A stretch of 36,396 nucleotides of DNA from Chitinispirillales bacterium. Lineage in GTDB: Bacteria; Fibrobacterota; Chitinivibrionia; Chitinivibrionales; Chitinispirillaceae. The notes under the pieces are model-generated. The model was not told where the DNA came from. It worked only from the letters and a program-made list of their open reading frames with translations, and did not search any database. A program made the translations under genes and the position numbers. Each line of letters starts with the position of its first letter. The stretch's first letter is position 1. Shown here one piece after another: positions 7,350 to 16,134 of the stretch. Location: assembly GCA_031281225.1 (NCBI GenBank), contig JAITFQ010000052.1:1-36396 (forward strand). Direction: 5' to 3'.

Positions 7350-9335
7350 ATGTCAACCCCAGTCACTGCCCCGGCAATCGGCGACGTCCGCCACGATGTA
7401 TCGCTGTTAACCGAGTACGACATATACCTGTTCAAGCAGGGCAGCCACTCCCGCCTGTTCGACAAGTTCGGCGCGCACGTGATGAAAACCGACGACAAAA
7501 TCCCCGGCACGTATTTTGCCGCCTGGGCGCCAAACGCCAAATACGTCTCGGTTGTCGGTGACTTCAACTCCTGGGACGCCGGCCGCCACCCGCTCTCCGC
7601 GCGTTCGGACGGCTCGGGGATATGGGAAGGGTTCATCCCGAATCTCGGCCAGGGCACGCTCTACAAGTTTCACATAAACTCAAACACCGGCAAGTACACG
7701 GTGAACAAGGGCGACCCGTTCGCCTACTTCTGGGAAACGCCGCCCGCCACATCGCCGGTCGTTTGGGACCTTGAATACAAATGGGGCGACAAAAGCTGGA
7801 TGCAGAGGCGCAGAGACAAAAACAGCCTCAACGCGCCGCTGTCAATATACGAAATACACCTCGGCTCATGGCGTCGCAAGAGCGAAGCCGCGGACGACTG
7901 GCTAAGCTACAGAGAACTCGCGCCCGAACTCGCCGACTACTGCAACAAACTCGGATTTACGCACGTTGAGTTTTTGCCCGTGATGGAACACCCGTTCGGC
8001 GGGTCGTGGGGATACCAGACCACCGGATACTTCGCGCCAACGAGCCGGTTCGGCACGCCGCAGGATTTCATGTACCTTGTCGACTACCTGCATCAGCACG
8101 ATATCGGGATAATTATCGACTGGGTGCCGTCGCACTTCCCAAGCGACGAACACGGGCTCGCCTACTATGACGGAACCTGCCTGTACGAACACTCCGACCC
8201 GAAAAAGGGTTTCCACCCCGACTGGAAGAGTTACATCTTCAACTACGGGCGCAATGAGGTGCAGGCGTTTCTTTTGAGCAGCGTTATATTCTGGTTAGAC
8301 AAGTACCACATAGACATGGTGCGCGTGGACGCCGTCGCCTCCATGCTCTATCTCGACTATTCGCGCAAAGAGGGCGAGTGGATACCCAACCAGTTCGGCG
8401 GCAGGGAAAATCTTGAAGCAATATCGTTCCTCAAACGGATGAACGAGGAGATATACAAGGCGTTCCCCGATGTCCAGACAATCGCTGAAGAGTCCACCGC
8501 CTGGCCGATGGTTTCACGCCCCGCCTACGTTGGCGGTCTCGGATTCGGGATGAAGTGGAACATGGGGTGGATGCACGACACGCTCCTGTATTTGAGCAAA
8601 GACCCGGTATACAGAAAATATCACCACAGCGAATTGACATTCAGCATGTTGTACGCGTTCACGGAAAACTACGTGCTGCCGCTGTCGCATGACGAAGTCG
8701 TACACGGTAAAAATTCTCTCGTCAACAAAATGCCCGGCGACGATTGGAGAAGGCTCGCCAACCTGCGCCTTTTGCTCAGCTACCAGTTTAACCATCCCGG
8801 CAAAAAGCTGCTCTTCATGGGCGGCGAGTTCGCGCAGTTTGTGGAGTGGAACCACGACAAGAGCTTAAACTGGGAGCTGACGCAGTGGGAGCGGCATAAC
8901 GGGATACAGCTTATGGTGGGAGATTTGAACCGGATGTACAGGCGGGAGCCCGCGCTGCACTACTACGACTTTGACCCCAAGGGGTTTGAGTGGATAGACT
9001 GCAACGACTGGGAGCAAAGTATTTTGGGTTTCATAAGAAAAGGCCCCGGTGAATTTGACCGCGTGCTCGTCGTCCTGAACTTCACCCCCGAACCGAGACA
9101 GGCCTATCGCGTGGGCGTGCCGATCGGCGGTTTTTGGGAGGAGATTTTCAACAGCGACGCGAAGGAGTACGGCGGCAGCGGCATAGGCAACTCCGGCGGC
9201 ATGGAGTCGGACGAACAGAAATGCCACGGCCACGCGCACTCGCTATTATTGACACTGCCGCCTTTAGGGGCCGTGGTGTTCAAGGTCAGGAAGCCGGAGG
9301 TTATAGCATCAACGAAACCTTCCAACATTCAGTAA
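7350..9335 (+). CDS. glgB: 1,4-alpha-glucan (glycogen) branching enzyme, GH13
   Basis: Cytoplasmic enzyme that makes alpha-1,6 branches in glycogen. The 661 residues are close to the usual family length. An N-terminal CBM48-like domain (YFAAWAPNAKYVSVVGDFNSW) precedes the catalytic barrel. The GH13 signatures are present: MVRVDAVASML with nucleophile Asp327, TIAEESTAWP with acid/base Glu380, and LSHDEVVHGK with the stabilising Asp448. There is no signal peptide. AGGAG lies 8 nt before ATG 7350, and AT-rich promoter-like DNA (CATATATTATATTAATAT) lies upstream. It is flanked by a terminator and a downstream hairpin, so probably a single-gene unit. Its place among fibre-degrading genes suggests conversion of incoming sugar into stored glycogen; that link is inferred from position only. 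Confidence 0.96.
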   Translation: MSTPVTAPAIGDVRHDVSLLTEYDIYLFKQGSHSRLFDKFGAHVMKTDDKIPGTYFAAWAPNAKYVSVVGDFNSWDAGRHPLSARSDGSGIWEGFIPNLGQGTLYKFHINSNTGKYTVNKGDPFAYFWETPPATSPVVWDLEYKWGDKSWMQRRRDKNSLNAPLSIYEIHLGSWRRKSEAADDWLSYRELAPELADYCNKLGFTHVEFLPVMEHPFGGSWGYQTTGYFAPTSRFGTPQDFMYLVDYLHQHDIGIIIDWVPSHFPSDEHGLAYYDGTCLYEHSDPKKGFHPDWKSYIFNYGRNEVQAFLLSSVIFWLDKYHIDMVRVDAVASMLYLDYSRKEGEWIPNQFGGRENLEAISFLKRMNEEIYKAFPDVQTIAEESTAWPMVSRPAYVGGLGFGMKWNMGWMHDTLLYLSKDPVYRKYHHSELTFSMLYAFTENYVLPLSHDEVVHGKNSLVNKMPGDDWRRLANLRLLLSYQFNHPGKKLLFMGGEFAQFVEWNHDKSLNWELTQWERHNGIQLMVGDLNRMYRREPALHYYDFDPKGFEWIDCNDWEQSILGFIRKGPGEFDRVLVVLNFTPEPRQAYRVGVPIGGFWEEIFNSDAKEYGGSGIGNSGGMESDEQKCHGHAHSLLLTLPPLGAVVFKVRKPEVIASTKPSNIQ

Positions 9336-9345
9336 TATCGCAGGG

Positions 9346-9376
9346 GCTCCCTGTCCGCGAGCGCAGGACAGGGGGC
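9346..9376 (+). terminator. Stem-loop downstream of glgB, possible terminator
   Basis: GCTCCCTGTCC pairs with GGACAGGGGGC (11 bp, one G-T wobble) around a 9-nt loop, starting 11 bp after the glgB stop. No T-run follows, so it could be a processing or 3'-stabilising hairpin instead of a true intrinsic terminator. Confidence 0.5.
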
Positions 9377-9476
9377 GTGAAGCGATTAACCGCAATTCAG
9401 GGCAAGCGGGCATTTCGGCATTTTGACAGGTCAATTCGGCGCTACGAAGACGGAAAAAGCCCCACCGCCGTCATCA

Positions 9477-9773
9477 TTATGCAGGGTAACGAGGCTCCCA
9501 TTTATCAGGAATGCGCTCTTCAAGCCCTTCCTTGCGCTTGCCGTTAATGAGCAACTGTTTGGCCCAAATGCCATCTTGAACCCTGTCGTAAACTTTGCGC
9601 TCTTCAAAAATAAACTCAAGGCCTTTTATCTGCTTTTCTGTGTGCTCAATATTAACTATCTTGTAATGATGATAGTAAACCTCTTCCATTTTAGGGTCTT
9701 TTTCGAATATATCGTTTATGAGGTTAAGCGAATAAACGGGCTGGGCAAGCGTCAGATCTATCCGCGCATCGCC
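9477..9773 (-). pseudogene. Rpn/PD-(D/E)XK-family transposase-nuclease fragment
   Basis: The open frame on the minus strand extends 28 codons above the track's ATG. It reads like the middle to C-terminal part of PDDEXK_2/Rpn-family proteins (PVYSLNLINDIF, YYHHYKIVNIEHTEKQIKGL, EFIF). The N-terminal nuclease core is missing: an in-frame TAG lies at 9774-9776, and the sequence beyond it is not recognisable. The region after EFIF also departs from the family. It is a decayed mobile-type gene between glgB and the GH43 gene. The remainder of the 9377-10003 gap holds no other recognisable gene. Confidence 0.6.
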
Positions 9774-9938
9774 CTATCCCTCCAATAAAGATACTTTATG
9801 TTGCGGGATTGGCGCAAGTTTTTTGAGGTTTATGGCTGGGGTTGTAGAGGAGGGCGGCGGTTTTGGGGGATGGAAAACGTGATAACGTATCCAAAATGTA
9901 ATAATTTACACAAAAATCACATTTAAGCGGAAAAATAT

Positions 9939-9955
9939 CTTATATTGTATATATG
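9939..9955 (+). promoter_or_regulatory. Promoter element shared with the GH11 gene (TATATT -10)
   Basis: The 17-mer TCTTATATTGTATATAT occurs here, about 50 bp before the GH43 start, and again unchanged at 14083-14099 before the GH11 xylanase. TATATT at 9941-9946 would be the -10 box. No good -35 is visible, so an activator may be needed. Confidence 0.5.
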
Positions 9956-10003
9956 GTGTCGCGCTTAAACGATAATCATAATCAATAAAATAAGGAGAGC
10001 GTT

Positions 10004-11716
10004 CTGAAAAAAGGAAAATTTATCCGCCTTCTCACTTTGGCGGCCGTCGCCGTCAGTACCATCGCCGTGCCGCTTTTGGCTAATCCCATCCTCAGCCACA
10101 AGTATACCGCCGATCCCCAACCCATCGTTTGGAATAACAGGCTTTATGTTTACGCTTCGAACGATGACCAAAGCACAAACCCCGACGACGGATACATGAT
10201 TCAGGCGTACACGTTGGTGTCTACCGATGATATGGCGAACTGGACAGACCACGGCGAAGTGTTCAGGGTGCCGCGCGACTGGAACCGCGGGACTGCCGCT
10301 ACTGCCCGTGCGTACGCTCCGGGAGCGGCGGTACGCAACGGGATAGTTTATCTCTACCCCTGCGGCGCCGGAGGCCCGGTTGGGGTTGTCACCGCCGAGC
10401 GCCCAGAAGGCCCCTTTACGGATGTATTGAACGGAAGGCCGCTTGTTGACGGGAATACGTGTACAAACTGCAATGTTCCCTGGTTATTCGATCCTGCCGT
10501 GTTTATTGACGATGACGGTCAGGCGTATCTGTATTACGGCGGCGGCGACGCGAGCTCCACTCCCGGCCCCGGCAGCAATCTGCGCGTGATAAGGCTCAAT
10601 GACGACATGATTTCTCTGCCGCCGGGAGCCAACGCGATAACCATTGACGCGCCCCGCTCCTTTGAAGCCGCTTATATGCACAAACGCGGGGATATATACT
10701 ATTTTTCATACGTCAATAATTTTTCCGGCGGCGACGAACATCCAAACGCGGCCATCATGTATATGACGGGCAGCAGCCCCGAGGGGCCGTTCACTTTGAG
10801 AGGCCCGGTGCTGCGCAATCCGGCAATCGGCAACCAAAACATCAACAGGCACAACAACAATCATCAAGGGATTGTAGAATACAACAACCGGTGGTACATG
10901 TTCTATCACGACCGCAGGGTGGCAAACGCCAATAATGTCCCAAGCAATAACGCCAATCAGCGAAATATCAGCGTAGACTCTTTGGTGTACAATGCCGACG
11001 GTACGATGAGGGAGGTCATCGTTACCGAAAACGGTGTTGCGCAAATAAAAAACTTTAATCCCTACGATACCGTAAGAGCGACGACCATCAACAGGCAGTC
11101 GGGGATAAAAACCGCATTGGACGACAACGTTGGGATGATCGTTACATCCATTTCCGATGGGAGCTACATCCGTCTTAAAGGCGTGGATTTCGGCGACGGC
11201 GCCACGGGATTTACGGTGCGGGCGGCGAGCGGGTCGGCGGGCGGGCGGATTGAATTGAGAACGGGAAGCCCCGCCGGAACTCTGGTGGGGACTTGCGACA
11301 TCGCGCCGACCGGCGGCTGGAATACGTGGAGAAATTTTGAAGCGGATATTTCGGACTGCGCCGGCGTCAAGGATTTTCTCTATCTCGTGTTCAGGGGGAC
11401 GGGGGAACCGTTCCGGTTGAGCTGGTATCAGTTCCATGGGGGCGAGGACATAACATCAATGCGCCATACCCAAACCGCGCGGCGCAATGCGTCTTCGTTG
11501 ATAACGGTCAGATCAAAAACACTCACCGTCAACGAATCGCCCGAAACGATGGTGCGGATAAGGGTGGTGAACTTGACCGGCAAGACGGTAGCGTCTTTCA
11601 ACACAAACGGCGGCTCAAACCTGTCACTGCGAAAAATCCCGACCGGCGTATACATCATCGAGGCCCAAAGGGTAAGGGACGGGTTGAGGACGATGTCTAA
11701 TGTGGTATTGAGATAG
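10004..11716 (+). CDS. Secreted GH43 (arabinofuranosidase/xylosidase type) with CBM6 and C-terminal tail
   Basis: Family 43 hydrolase acting on arabinose or xylose side groups of hemicellulose; the exact specificity is not readable. The track start (TTG 10037) cuts the signal peptide. In frame, CTG 10004 follows AAGGAG with 6-nt spacing and gives a full leader beginning KKGKFIRLL. Residues about 28-335 are the five-bladed GH43 domain: YTADPQP with base Asp37, LFDPAVF with Asp163, and SFEAAYM with acid Glu221. Residues about 345-485 form a CBM6-like jelly roll (DGSYIRLKGVDFG, LYLVFRG). The last 70 residues are a type IX-like tail almost identical, also in DNA, to that of the CE15 gene 81 bp downstream. 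These two genes probably form an operon. Confidence 0.9.
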   Translation: MKKGKFIRLLTLAAVAVSTIAVPLLANPILSHKYTADPQPIVWNNRLYVYASNDDQSTNPDDGYMIQAYTLVSTDDMANWTDHGEVFRVPRDWNRGTAATARAYAPGAAVRNGIVYLYPCGAGGPVGVVTAERPEGPFTDVLNGRPLVDGNTCTNCNVPWLFDPAVFIDDDGQAYLYYGGGDASSTPGPGSNLRVIRLNDDMISLPPGANAITIDAPRSFEAAYMHKRGDIYYFSYVNNFSGGDEHPNAAIMYMTGSSPEGPFTLRGPVLRNPAIGNQNINRHNNNHQGIVEYNNRWYMFYHDRRVANANNVPSNNANQRNISVDSLVYNADGTMREVIVTENGVAQIKNFNPYDTVRATTINRQSGIKTALDDNVGMIVTSISDGSYIRLKGVDFGDGATGFTVRAASGSAGGRIELRTGSPAGTLVGTCDIAPTGGWNTWRNFEADISDCAGVKDFLYLVFRGTGEPFRLSWYQFHGGEDITSMRHTQTARRNASSLITVRSKTLTVNESPETMVRIRVVNLTGKTVASFNTNGGSNLSLRKIPTGVYIIEAQRVRDGLRTMSNVVLR

Positions 11717-11745
11717 GAAAAAAATCTGAAATTGCCGGCTTTGCC

Positions 11746-11782
11746 GTCACAACAAACAATCGAAGATTGTCACAACAAACAA
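11746..11782 (+). repeat. 14-bp direct repeat around a small hairpin between GH43 and CE15 genes
   Basis: GTCACAACAAACAA occurs at 11746-11759 and 11769-11782. Between and overlapping them, ACAATC-GAA-GATTGT makes a short perfect stem (11756-11770). It lies just before the CE15 start and could be a leader structure or simple slippage duplication. Confidence 0.5.
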
Positions 11783-11797
11783 AGGATGTTGAATATT

Positions 11798-14047
11798 ATG
11801 AAAAAGGCGCTTGTTGTTCTGTTTTTCCTTGCCGTCGCTCTGCCGGTTTTCGGGCAGCAGGTGTTTAATTCCTGTGTGGAGAATGAGACCGTGGATTGTC
11901 CGGTCACTCTGCCGTCCGCGTTTACCACGGCCAATAGCAGGCTGCCCGACCCGTTCATGAAATTGGACGGGACGCGCATGACCGCGAGAGAAGAGTGGGC
12001 TTGCAGACGGCAGGAAATATTGAGGCTTGCGGAGCGGACGATTTACGGCGTGAAGCCGCCGAGGCCGTCGAGTGTGACGGGGACGGTCACCAACACATCA
12101 ATTACCGTGAATGTTTCGGAAGGCGGCAGGAACGGTTCGTTTTCGGTTACGGTTACTTTGCCGACCACCGGGACCGCGCCTTATCCGGCGGTGATAATGT
12201 ATGGCAACGGCGGAGCCAGCGCGGCGACGATCAGGGCGCGGGGGGTTGCGACAATAAACTACACCGCTACCACTATCGGCGCGGAATCGGGCGGCAACCG
12301 CAATAACAAATCGGGTCTGTTCTACACGATATATGGCACAACTCACAGGGCGGGGACGCTCGTCGCGTGGGCATGGGGCGTGAGCCGGATCATTGACGTT
12401 ATTGAAAGCGACCCGAACAATTTGCTTGACCCCACGGCCATAGGCGTTACGGGGTGTTCGCGTTTCGGCAAGGGGCCGTTCGCGGCGGGAGCGCTTGATT
12501 CACGCATCGCCCTGACCATGCCTATGGAATCCGGCACCGGCGGCACTAACATTATGCGCGGCGCGTTTGCCGACCGTGATCAGAGCGGCGGCAGCAACGG
12601 CGCACAGTCGCCAAGTTCCGCCTACGGCGAGCAGCCGTGGTTAGGCGATGATTTCAGTTCTTTCACAAACAACCCCAACAACCTGCCTATTGATATGCAT
12701 CAGGTTGTAGGTCTGATCGCGCCGCGCGGGTTTCTCGTTTTGGACAAAACAGCCTCATCGGCGGGGCAGTGGCTGAATATTCCATCCTCGCACGCTTCCG
12801 CGCTTGCCGGGGCGGAAATCTATAAGGCGCTTGGGGTTGGTGGCAACATGCACTACATAAATACGCCGACCACGCCGCATTGCCAGTGGGATAACTCGTA
12901 TAATGCGCATTTGCAAAATTTCATAGACATATTCCTGCTCAGGACAGGAGAACCCGGTACGACGCCGCTTTTTAACGCCACTACCGCCAACGCGCCAAAC
13001 ATGAACAACTGGATTGACTGGACGACCCCGACCCTCACGGGGCAGCTTACTTTGGGCGGATGCGGCGACCCGCCCCCGCCGCCGACGGGTTTTACCCTCA
13101 CGGCAGCCGCTTCCCCCGCAATAGGCGGCACGGTGAACCGTGATCCCACGCCGCCCGCGAGCGGCAGGTATGAGGATGGGACGGCGGTCACCCTCACGGC
13201 AGTTGCGGAGACTGGATGGAGGTTTGACGGCTGGAGCGGCGATCTCACCGAAGCTGCAAGTCCCGCGTCTGTCACCATGAACGCGAACAAAACTGTCACC
13301 GCAAGATTTTTACCTACAGCCGACGGTACCGATAATCTTATCAGAAACGGCAATTTCGCCAACACCCAAAACTGGACGCTCAACACATGGCAAAATTCGG
13401 CGGCGACGTTTGGAGTTTCAGGCGGGGCGGCCAACATCACCGGTATCACTCGGCCCACCGGCACCGGCGCGGCCGACCACAGTTTGCAGCTCGTCCAAAA
13501 CGGCATTCCGCTGCATCATGGGATAACCTACCGCCTGACATTTGAAGCGTCAGCCGCCGCGGCTAGAGATATAAGCGTTTACATACAGATGGACGCCGAG
13601 CCGTACACATCGTACCTGACGGAAACCGTCTCCCTGACTACCACGAGGGAACAACCGTTCACCTATACGTTTACAATGGACGCTCCCACCAACGAAAACG
13701 CGCGGATAGCGTTCAACTTCGGCGGTGCGACTCCCAATGTCAGCATAAGCAACGCGAGGCTTGTTTGGACAGCGGAGGAAACAAGCTCCGCCCGCAATGT
13801 TCAAAACACGGTGCGTGCCCATGGCCCGTTAGTAACGGTCCAGGCCAAGACGCTTGTTGTCAACGAATCACCCGAAACGGCGGTGCGGATAAGGGTGGTG
13901 AACTTGACAGGCAGGACAATCGCGTCTTTCAACACAAACGGCGGCGCGAACCTGTCACTGCGGAAAATTCCGGCCGGTGTGTATATCATTGAGGCCAAAA
14001 GGGTAAGGGATGGGGTGAAGATGATGTCTAATGTGGTGTTGAGGTAA
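11798..14047 (+). CDS. Secreted CE15 glucuronoyl esterase with InlB-type repeat, CBM4/9 and C-terminal tail
   Basis: Carbohydrate esterase family 15, predicted to split ester bonds between lignin alcohols and glucuronic acid on xylan. The track start is a TTG in the intergenic DNA. ATG 11798 is preferred because it begins a clean signal peptide (MKKALVVLFFLAVALPVFG) with AAGGA upstream; ATG 11786 is a second option. The CE15 domain spans about 35-415, with the nucleophile motif GCSRFGKG (Ser221), MESGTGGTNIMRG, and the catalytic His361 in PHCQW. One Flg_new_2/InlB-like repeat (about 428-505), a CBM4/9-like domain (about 512-655) and a type IX-like tail follow. With the GH43 and GH11 neighbours it fits glucuronoarabinoxylan breakdown. 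Confidence 0.9.
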   Translation: MKKALVVLFFLAVALPVFGQQVFNSCVENETVDCPVTLPSAFTTANSRLPDPFMKLDGTRMTAREEWACRRQEILRLAERTIYGVKPPRPSSVTGTVTNTSITVNVSEGGRNGSFSVTVTLPTTGTAPYPAVIMYGNGGASAATIRARGVATINYTATTIGAESGGNRNNKSGLFYTIYGTTHRAGTLVAWAWGVSRIIDVIESDPNNLLDPTAIGVTGCSRFGKGPFAAGALDSRIALTMPMESGTGGTNIMRGAFADRDQSGGSNGAQSPSSAYGEQPWLGDDFSSFTNNPNNLPIDMHQVVGLIAPRGFLVLDKTASSAGQWLNIPSSHASALAGAEIYKALGVGGNMHYINTPTTPHCQWDNSYNAHLQNFIDIFLLRTGEPGTTPLFNATTANAPNMNNWIDWTTPTLTGQLTLGGCGDPPPPPTGFTLTAAASPAIGGTVNRDPTPPASGRYEDGTAVTLTAVAETGWRFDGWSGDLTEAASPASVTMNANKTVTARFLPTADGTDNLIRNGNFANTQNWTLNTWQNSAATFGVSGGAANITGITRPTGTGAADHSLQLVQNGIPLHHGITYRLTFEASAAAARDISVYIQMDAEPYTSYLTETVSLTTTREQPFTYTFTMDAPTNENARIAFNFGGATPNVSISNARLVWTAEETSSARNVQNTVRAHGPLVTVQAKTLVVNESPETAVRIRVVNLTGRTIASFNTNGGANLSLRKIPAGVYIIEAKRVRDGVKMMSNVVLR

Positions 14048-14082
14048 GGGCGTAAAAAAAAGTGGCGAAAGGCAGGAACATG

Positions 14083-14099
14083 TCTTATATTGTATATAT
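14083..14099 (+). promoter_or_regulatory. Promoter element of the GH11 gene, identical to that of GH43
   Basis: The same 17-mer as at 9939-9955, with TATATT at 14086-14091, lies 119 bp before the preferred ATG of the xylanase gene. This leaves a 5' leader of about 120 nt in which no strong structure is seen. Confidence 0.5.
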
Positions 14100-14217
14100 A
14101 CGATGTTGATGTTCGGCGGATGGGTGGTTACCGTCCGTTGATGTTGGGGTGATTTTAATTAAATTTCTAAAATTTCAAGAAATGGGCGGCAGGTTGCCGT
14201 CTATACGGAGGGTGTTT

Positions 14218-16101
14218 ATGAATTTATTCAAAAAAGTCCTGCCTTTTATAGTGGTGTTGGCCGCCGTGTATCCGGCGTTTGCGCAGTGTCCTACTGCACC
14301 ATGGACTAGTACCGGTAATACTCAGGAACGGTACGTAGCGGAGCCTTGCAACGGCTATGACTACGAACTTTGGAATCAATACCGTGCTGGCACTGCTACA
14401 ATGACTCTCACGGGAGATAATGGCATAGGCGCCAACGCAAGAGGCGGAACATTTACTGCAAGTTGGACTAACACATGTAATGTTCTTTTCCGTTCCGGCA
14501 GAAAATGGAGTCCAAGTACCCAAAACCATACACAAATTGGCAATATGACCGTTGATTACGCCGCTACATGGAGTTCCAACGACGGCGCGAGAATGCTTGG
14601 CATATACGGTTGGGCGTATTTCACATCAAACAGAGTGCCGACAACAAGGGAAAACGGTCAGAGTACCAGTTTCTCCAATCAAATAGAATACTACATCCTT
14701 CAAGACCGCGGCGGCTATAACCCGGCTACAAATACGAGTTTGTGTAGAAGTACTCCTTACGGCGAAGCTACAATTGACGGCTTGGTATATGAATTCAGGG
14801 TATGCGACAGGATAGGCCAACCGGCATTGACCGGAAACAATGTCAACTTCAAGCAATTCTTCAGTATTCCGAAAAGCACTTCTGACCATAGAACAAGCGG
14901 AACAATCGATGTTACCGCTCACTTTAACGCATGGCACGCCGCCGGTATGTATATGGACGGCCCGTTATACGAAGTAGCGATGAAGTTGGAATCCTATAAC
15001 TGTGGAAACGGTCAGAATCAACAGTCTAATTTTCAAGGTAATGGCACGGGGAGCGTAACGAGAAATATTTTGACTATTGGCGGCGGAACCACACCCGGCA
15101 ACTTCACGCTCACAACCAACGTGACTCCGGATGGCGCGGGTACTATTACGAGAAGCTCAAATCCCGCAGGCGGTTACGCCCCCGGCACACAAGTGACGCT
15201 CACGCGCCCAACCTCGGCCGACTGGGTTTTTTCCGGCTGGAGCGGCGGCGGCTGCACCGGTACCGGAGCGACGTGTGTGGTGACAATGAACGCGAACACA
15301 ACCGTCACGGCGGCATACACGCGTTCGCCCGACGCGAATTTAATTGAGAACGGCAACTTTCCGGGAACGAGCCTCCCCACAGGCTGGACACTTAACGCCG
15401 GCGAGGGTTACGGTGGTTCGGTCGCTACGGCGAGTGTGAGCAACAATAGAGCTACGATAAATATTACATCCACCGGTACCAATGTGTGGGAACCGCAGCT
15501 TACGCAGCGGGGTATAGAACTGGAACAGGGAAGAAACTATGTCCTCACTTTCACCGCACAGTCTGTGGGCGGGGGGAGAAATATGGAAGTTTTGGTACAA
15601 AGAGTCGGGGAAGGCAGTACCGGCTGGACTACCTATGCGCAAAATGAATTTTCGCTGACGACCGCTTCGCAGAACTTTAGCCTCCCTTTCACAATGGACG
15701 CCGCAAGCGATCCCAATGCCCAGTTAGCGTTCAACCTCGGCGGGTCTACTAACAACGTGATAATAAGCAACGTAAGCCTGACGCGCTCGTCGACAACGAA
15801 CATTTGCTTGAGAAATACTGCCGCACAAACAAACAGGCAGGGCCTGCGCGCGACAATGGCGCCAAACGGCGGGGTCAATGTGGCGTTTATGGCAGCGGGC
15901 AGCGGAACGGCGACGATAAATTTGTATAACCTGAAGGGCAAACAGATAGCGTTGGAGAGGATACGGACGGTATCGGGGATGAACTATTCCCATACGTTCA
16001 ACCCTATTAATTTGCCTAACGGGATTTATGTTGTGGGCGTACGGGGCGGCGACGGGCGCACTGAGCAAGCGCGGGTTGTTGTCCAGGGTAAAAAATATTG
16101 A
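14218..16101 (+). CDS. Secreted GH11 endo-1,4-beta-xylanase with repeat, CBM4/9 and C-terminal tail
   Basis: Retaining family 11 xylanase. ATG 14218 is preferred over the track's 14149 start: it has CGGAGGG 5 nt upstream and opens a standard signal peptide (MNLFKKVLPFIVVLAAVYPAFA). The GH11 jelly roll covers about 30-270, with nucleophile Glu157 in QIEYYILQD and acid/base Glu258 in MKLESYN. An InlB-like repeat (about 290-370), a CBM4/9-like module (about 375-525) and a tail ending VVVQGKKY follow. This tail has the same general plan as those of the other secreted enzymes but a different sequence type. It has its own promoter-like 17-mer and ends 33 bp before the PcrB-like gene. Confidence 0.92.
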   Translation: MNLFKKVLPFIVVLAAVYPAFAQCPTAPWTSTGNTQERYVAEPCNGYDYELWNQYRAGTATMTLTGDNGIGANARGGTFTASWTNTCNVLFRSGRKWSPSTQNHTQIGNMTVDYAATWSSNDGARMLGIYGWAYFTSNRVPTTRENGQSTSFSNQIEYYILQDRGGYNPATNTSLCRSTPYGEATIDGLVYEFRVCDRIGQPALTGNNVNFKQFFSIPKSTSDHRTSGTIDVTAHFNAWHAAGMYMDGPLYEVAMKLESYNCGNGQNQQSNFQGNGTGSVTRNILTIGGGTTPGNFTLTTNVTPDGAGTITRSSNPAGGYAPGTQVTLTRPTSADWVFSGWSGGGCTGTGATCVVTMNANTTVTAAYTRSPDANLIENGNFPGTSLPTGWTLNAGEGYGGSVATASVSNNRATINITSTGTNVWEPQLTQRGIELEQGRNYVLTFTAQSVGGGRNMEVLVQRVGEGSTGWTTYAQNEFSLTTASQNFSLPFTMDAASDPNAQLAFNLGGSTNNVIISNVSLTRSSTTNICLRNTAAQTNRQGLRATMAPNGGVNVAFMAAGSGTATINLYNLKGKQIALERIRTVSGMNYSHTFNPINLPNGIYVVGVRGGDGRTEQARVVVQGKKY

Positions 16102-16127
16102 CCCGTCAGCGCCGCATCATGTATATT
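16098..16127 (+). promoter_or_regulatory. Promoter of the PcrB-like gene, leaderless geometry
   Basis: TTGACC (16098-16103), an 18-nt spacer and TATATT (16122-16127) are followed only 7 nt later by ATG 16135. No Shine-Dalgarno is present. The start point would fall on or next to the ATG, so the mRNA is predicted to be leaderless. The -35 box overlaps the stop codon of the GH11 gene. Confidence 0.65.
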
Positions 16128-16134
16128 TGCCTGC

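Noticed and set aside
10706-11437. 243-residue minus-strand ORF
   Set aside because: Fully inside the GH43 gene, with no family match; a shadow of GC-rich codon use.
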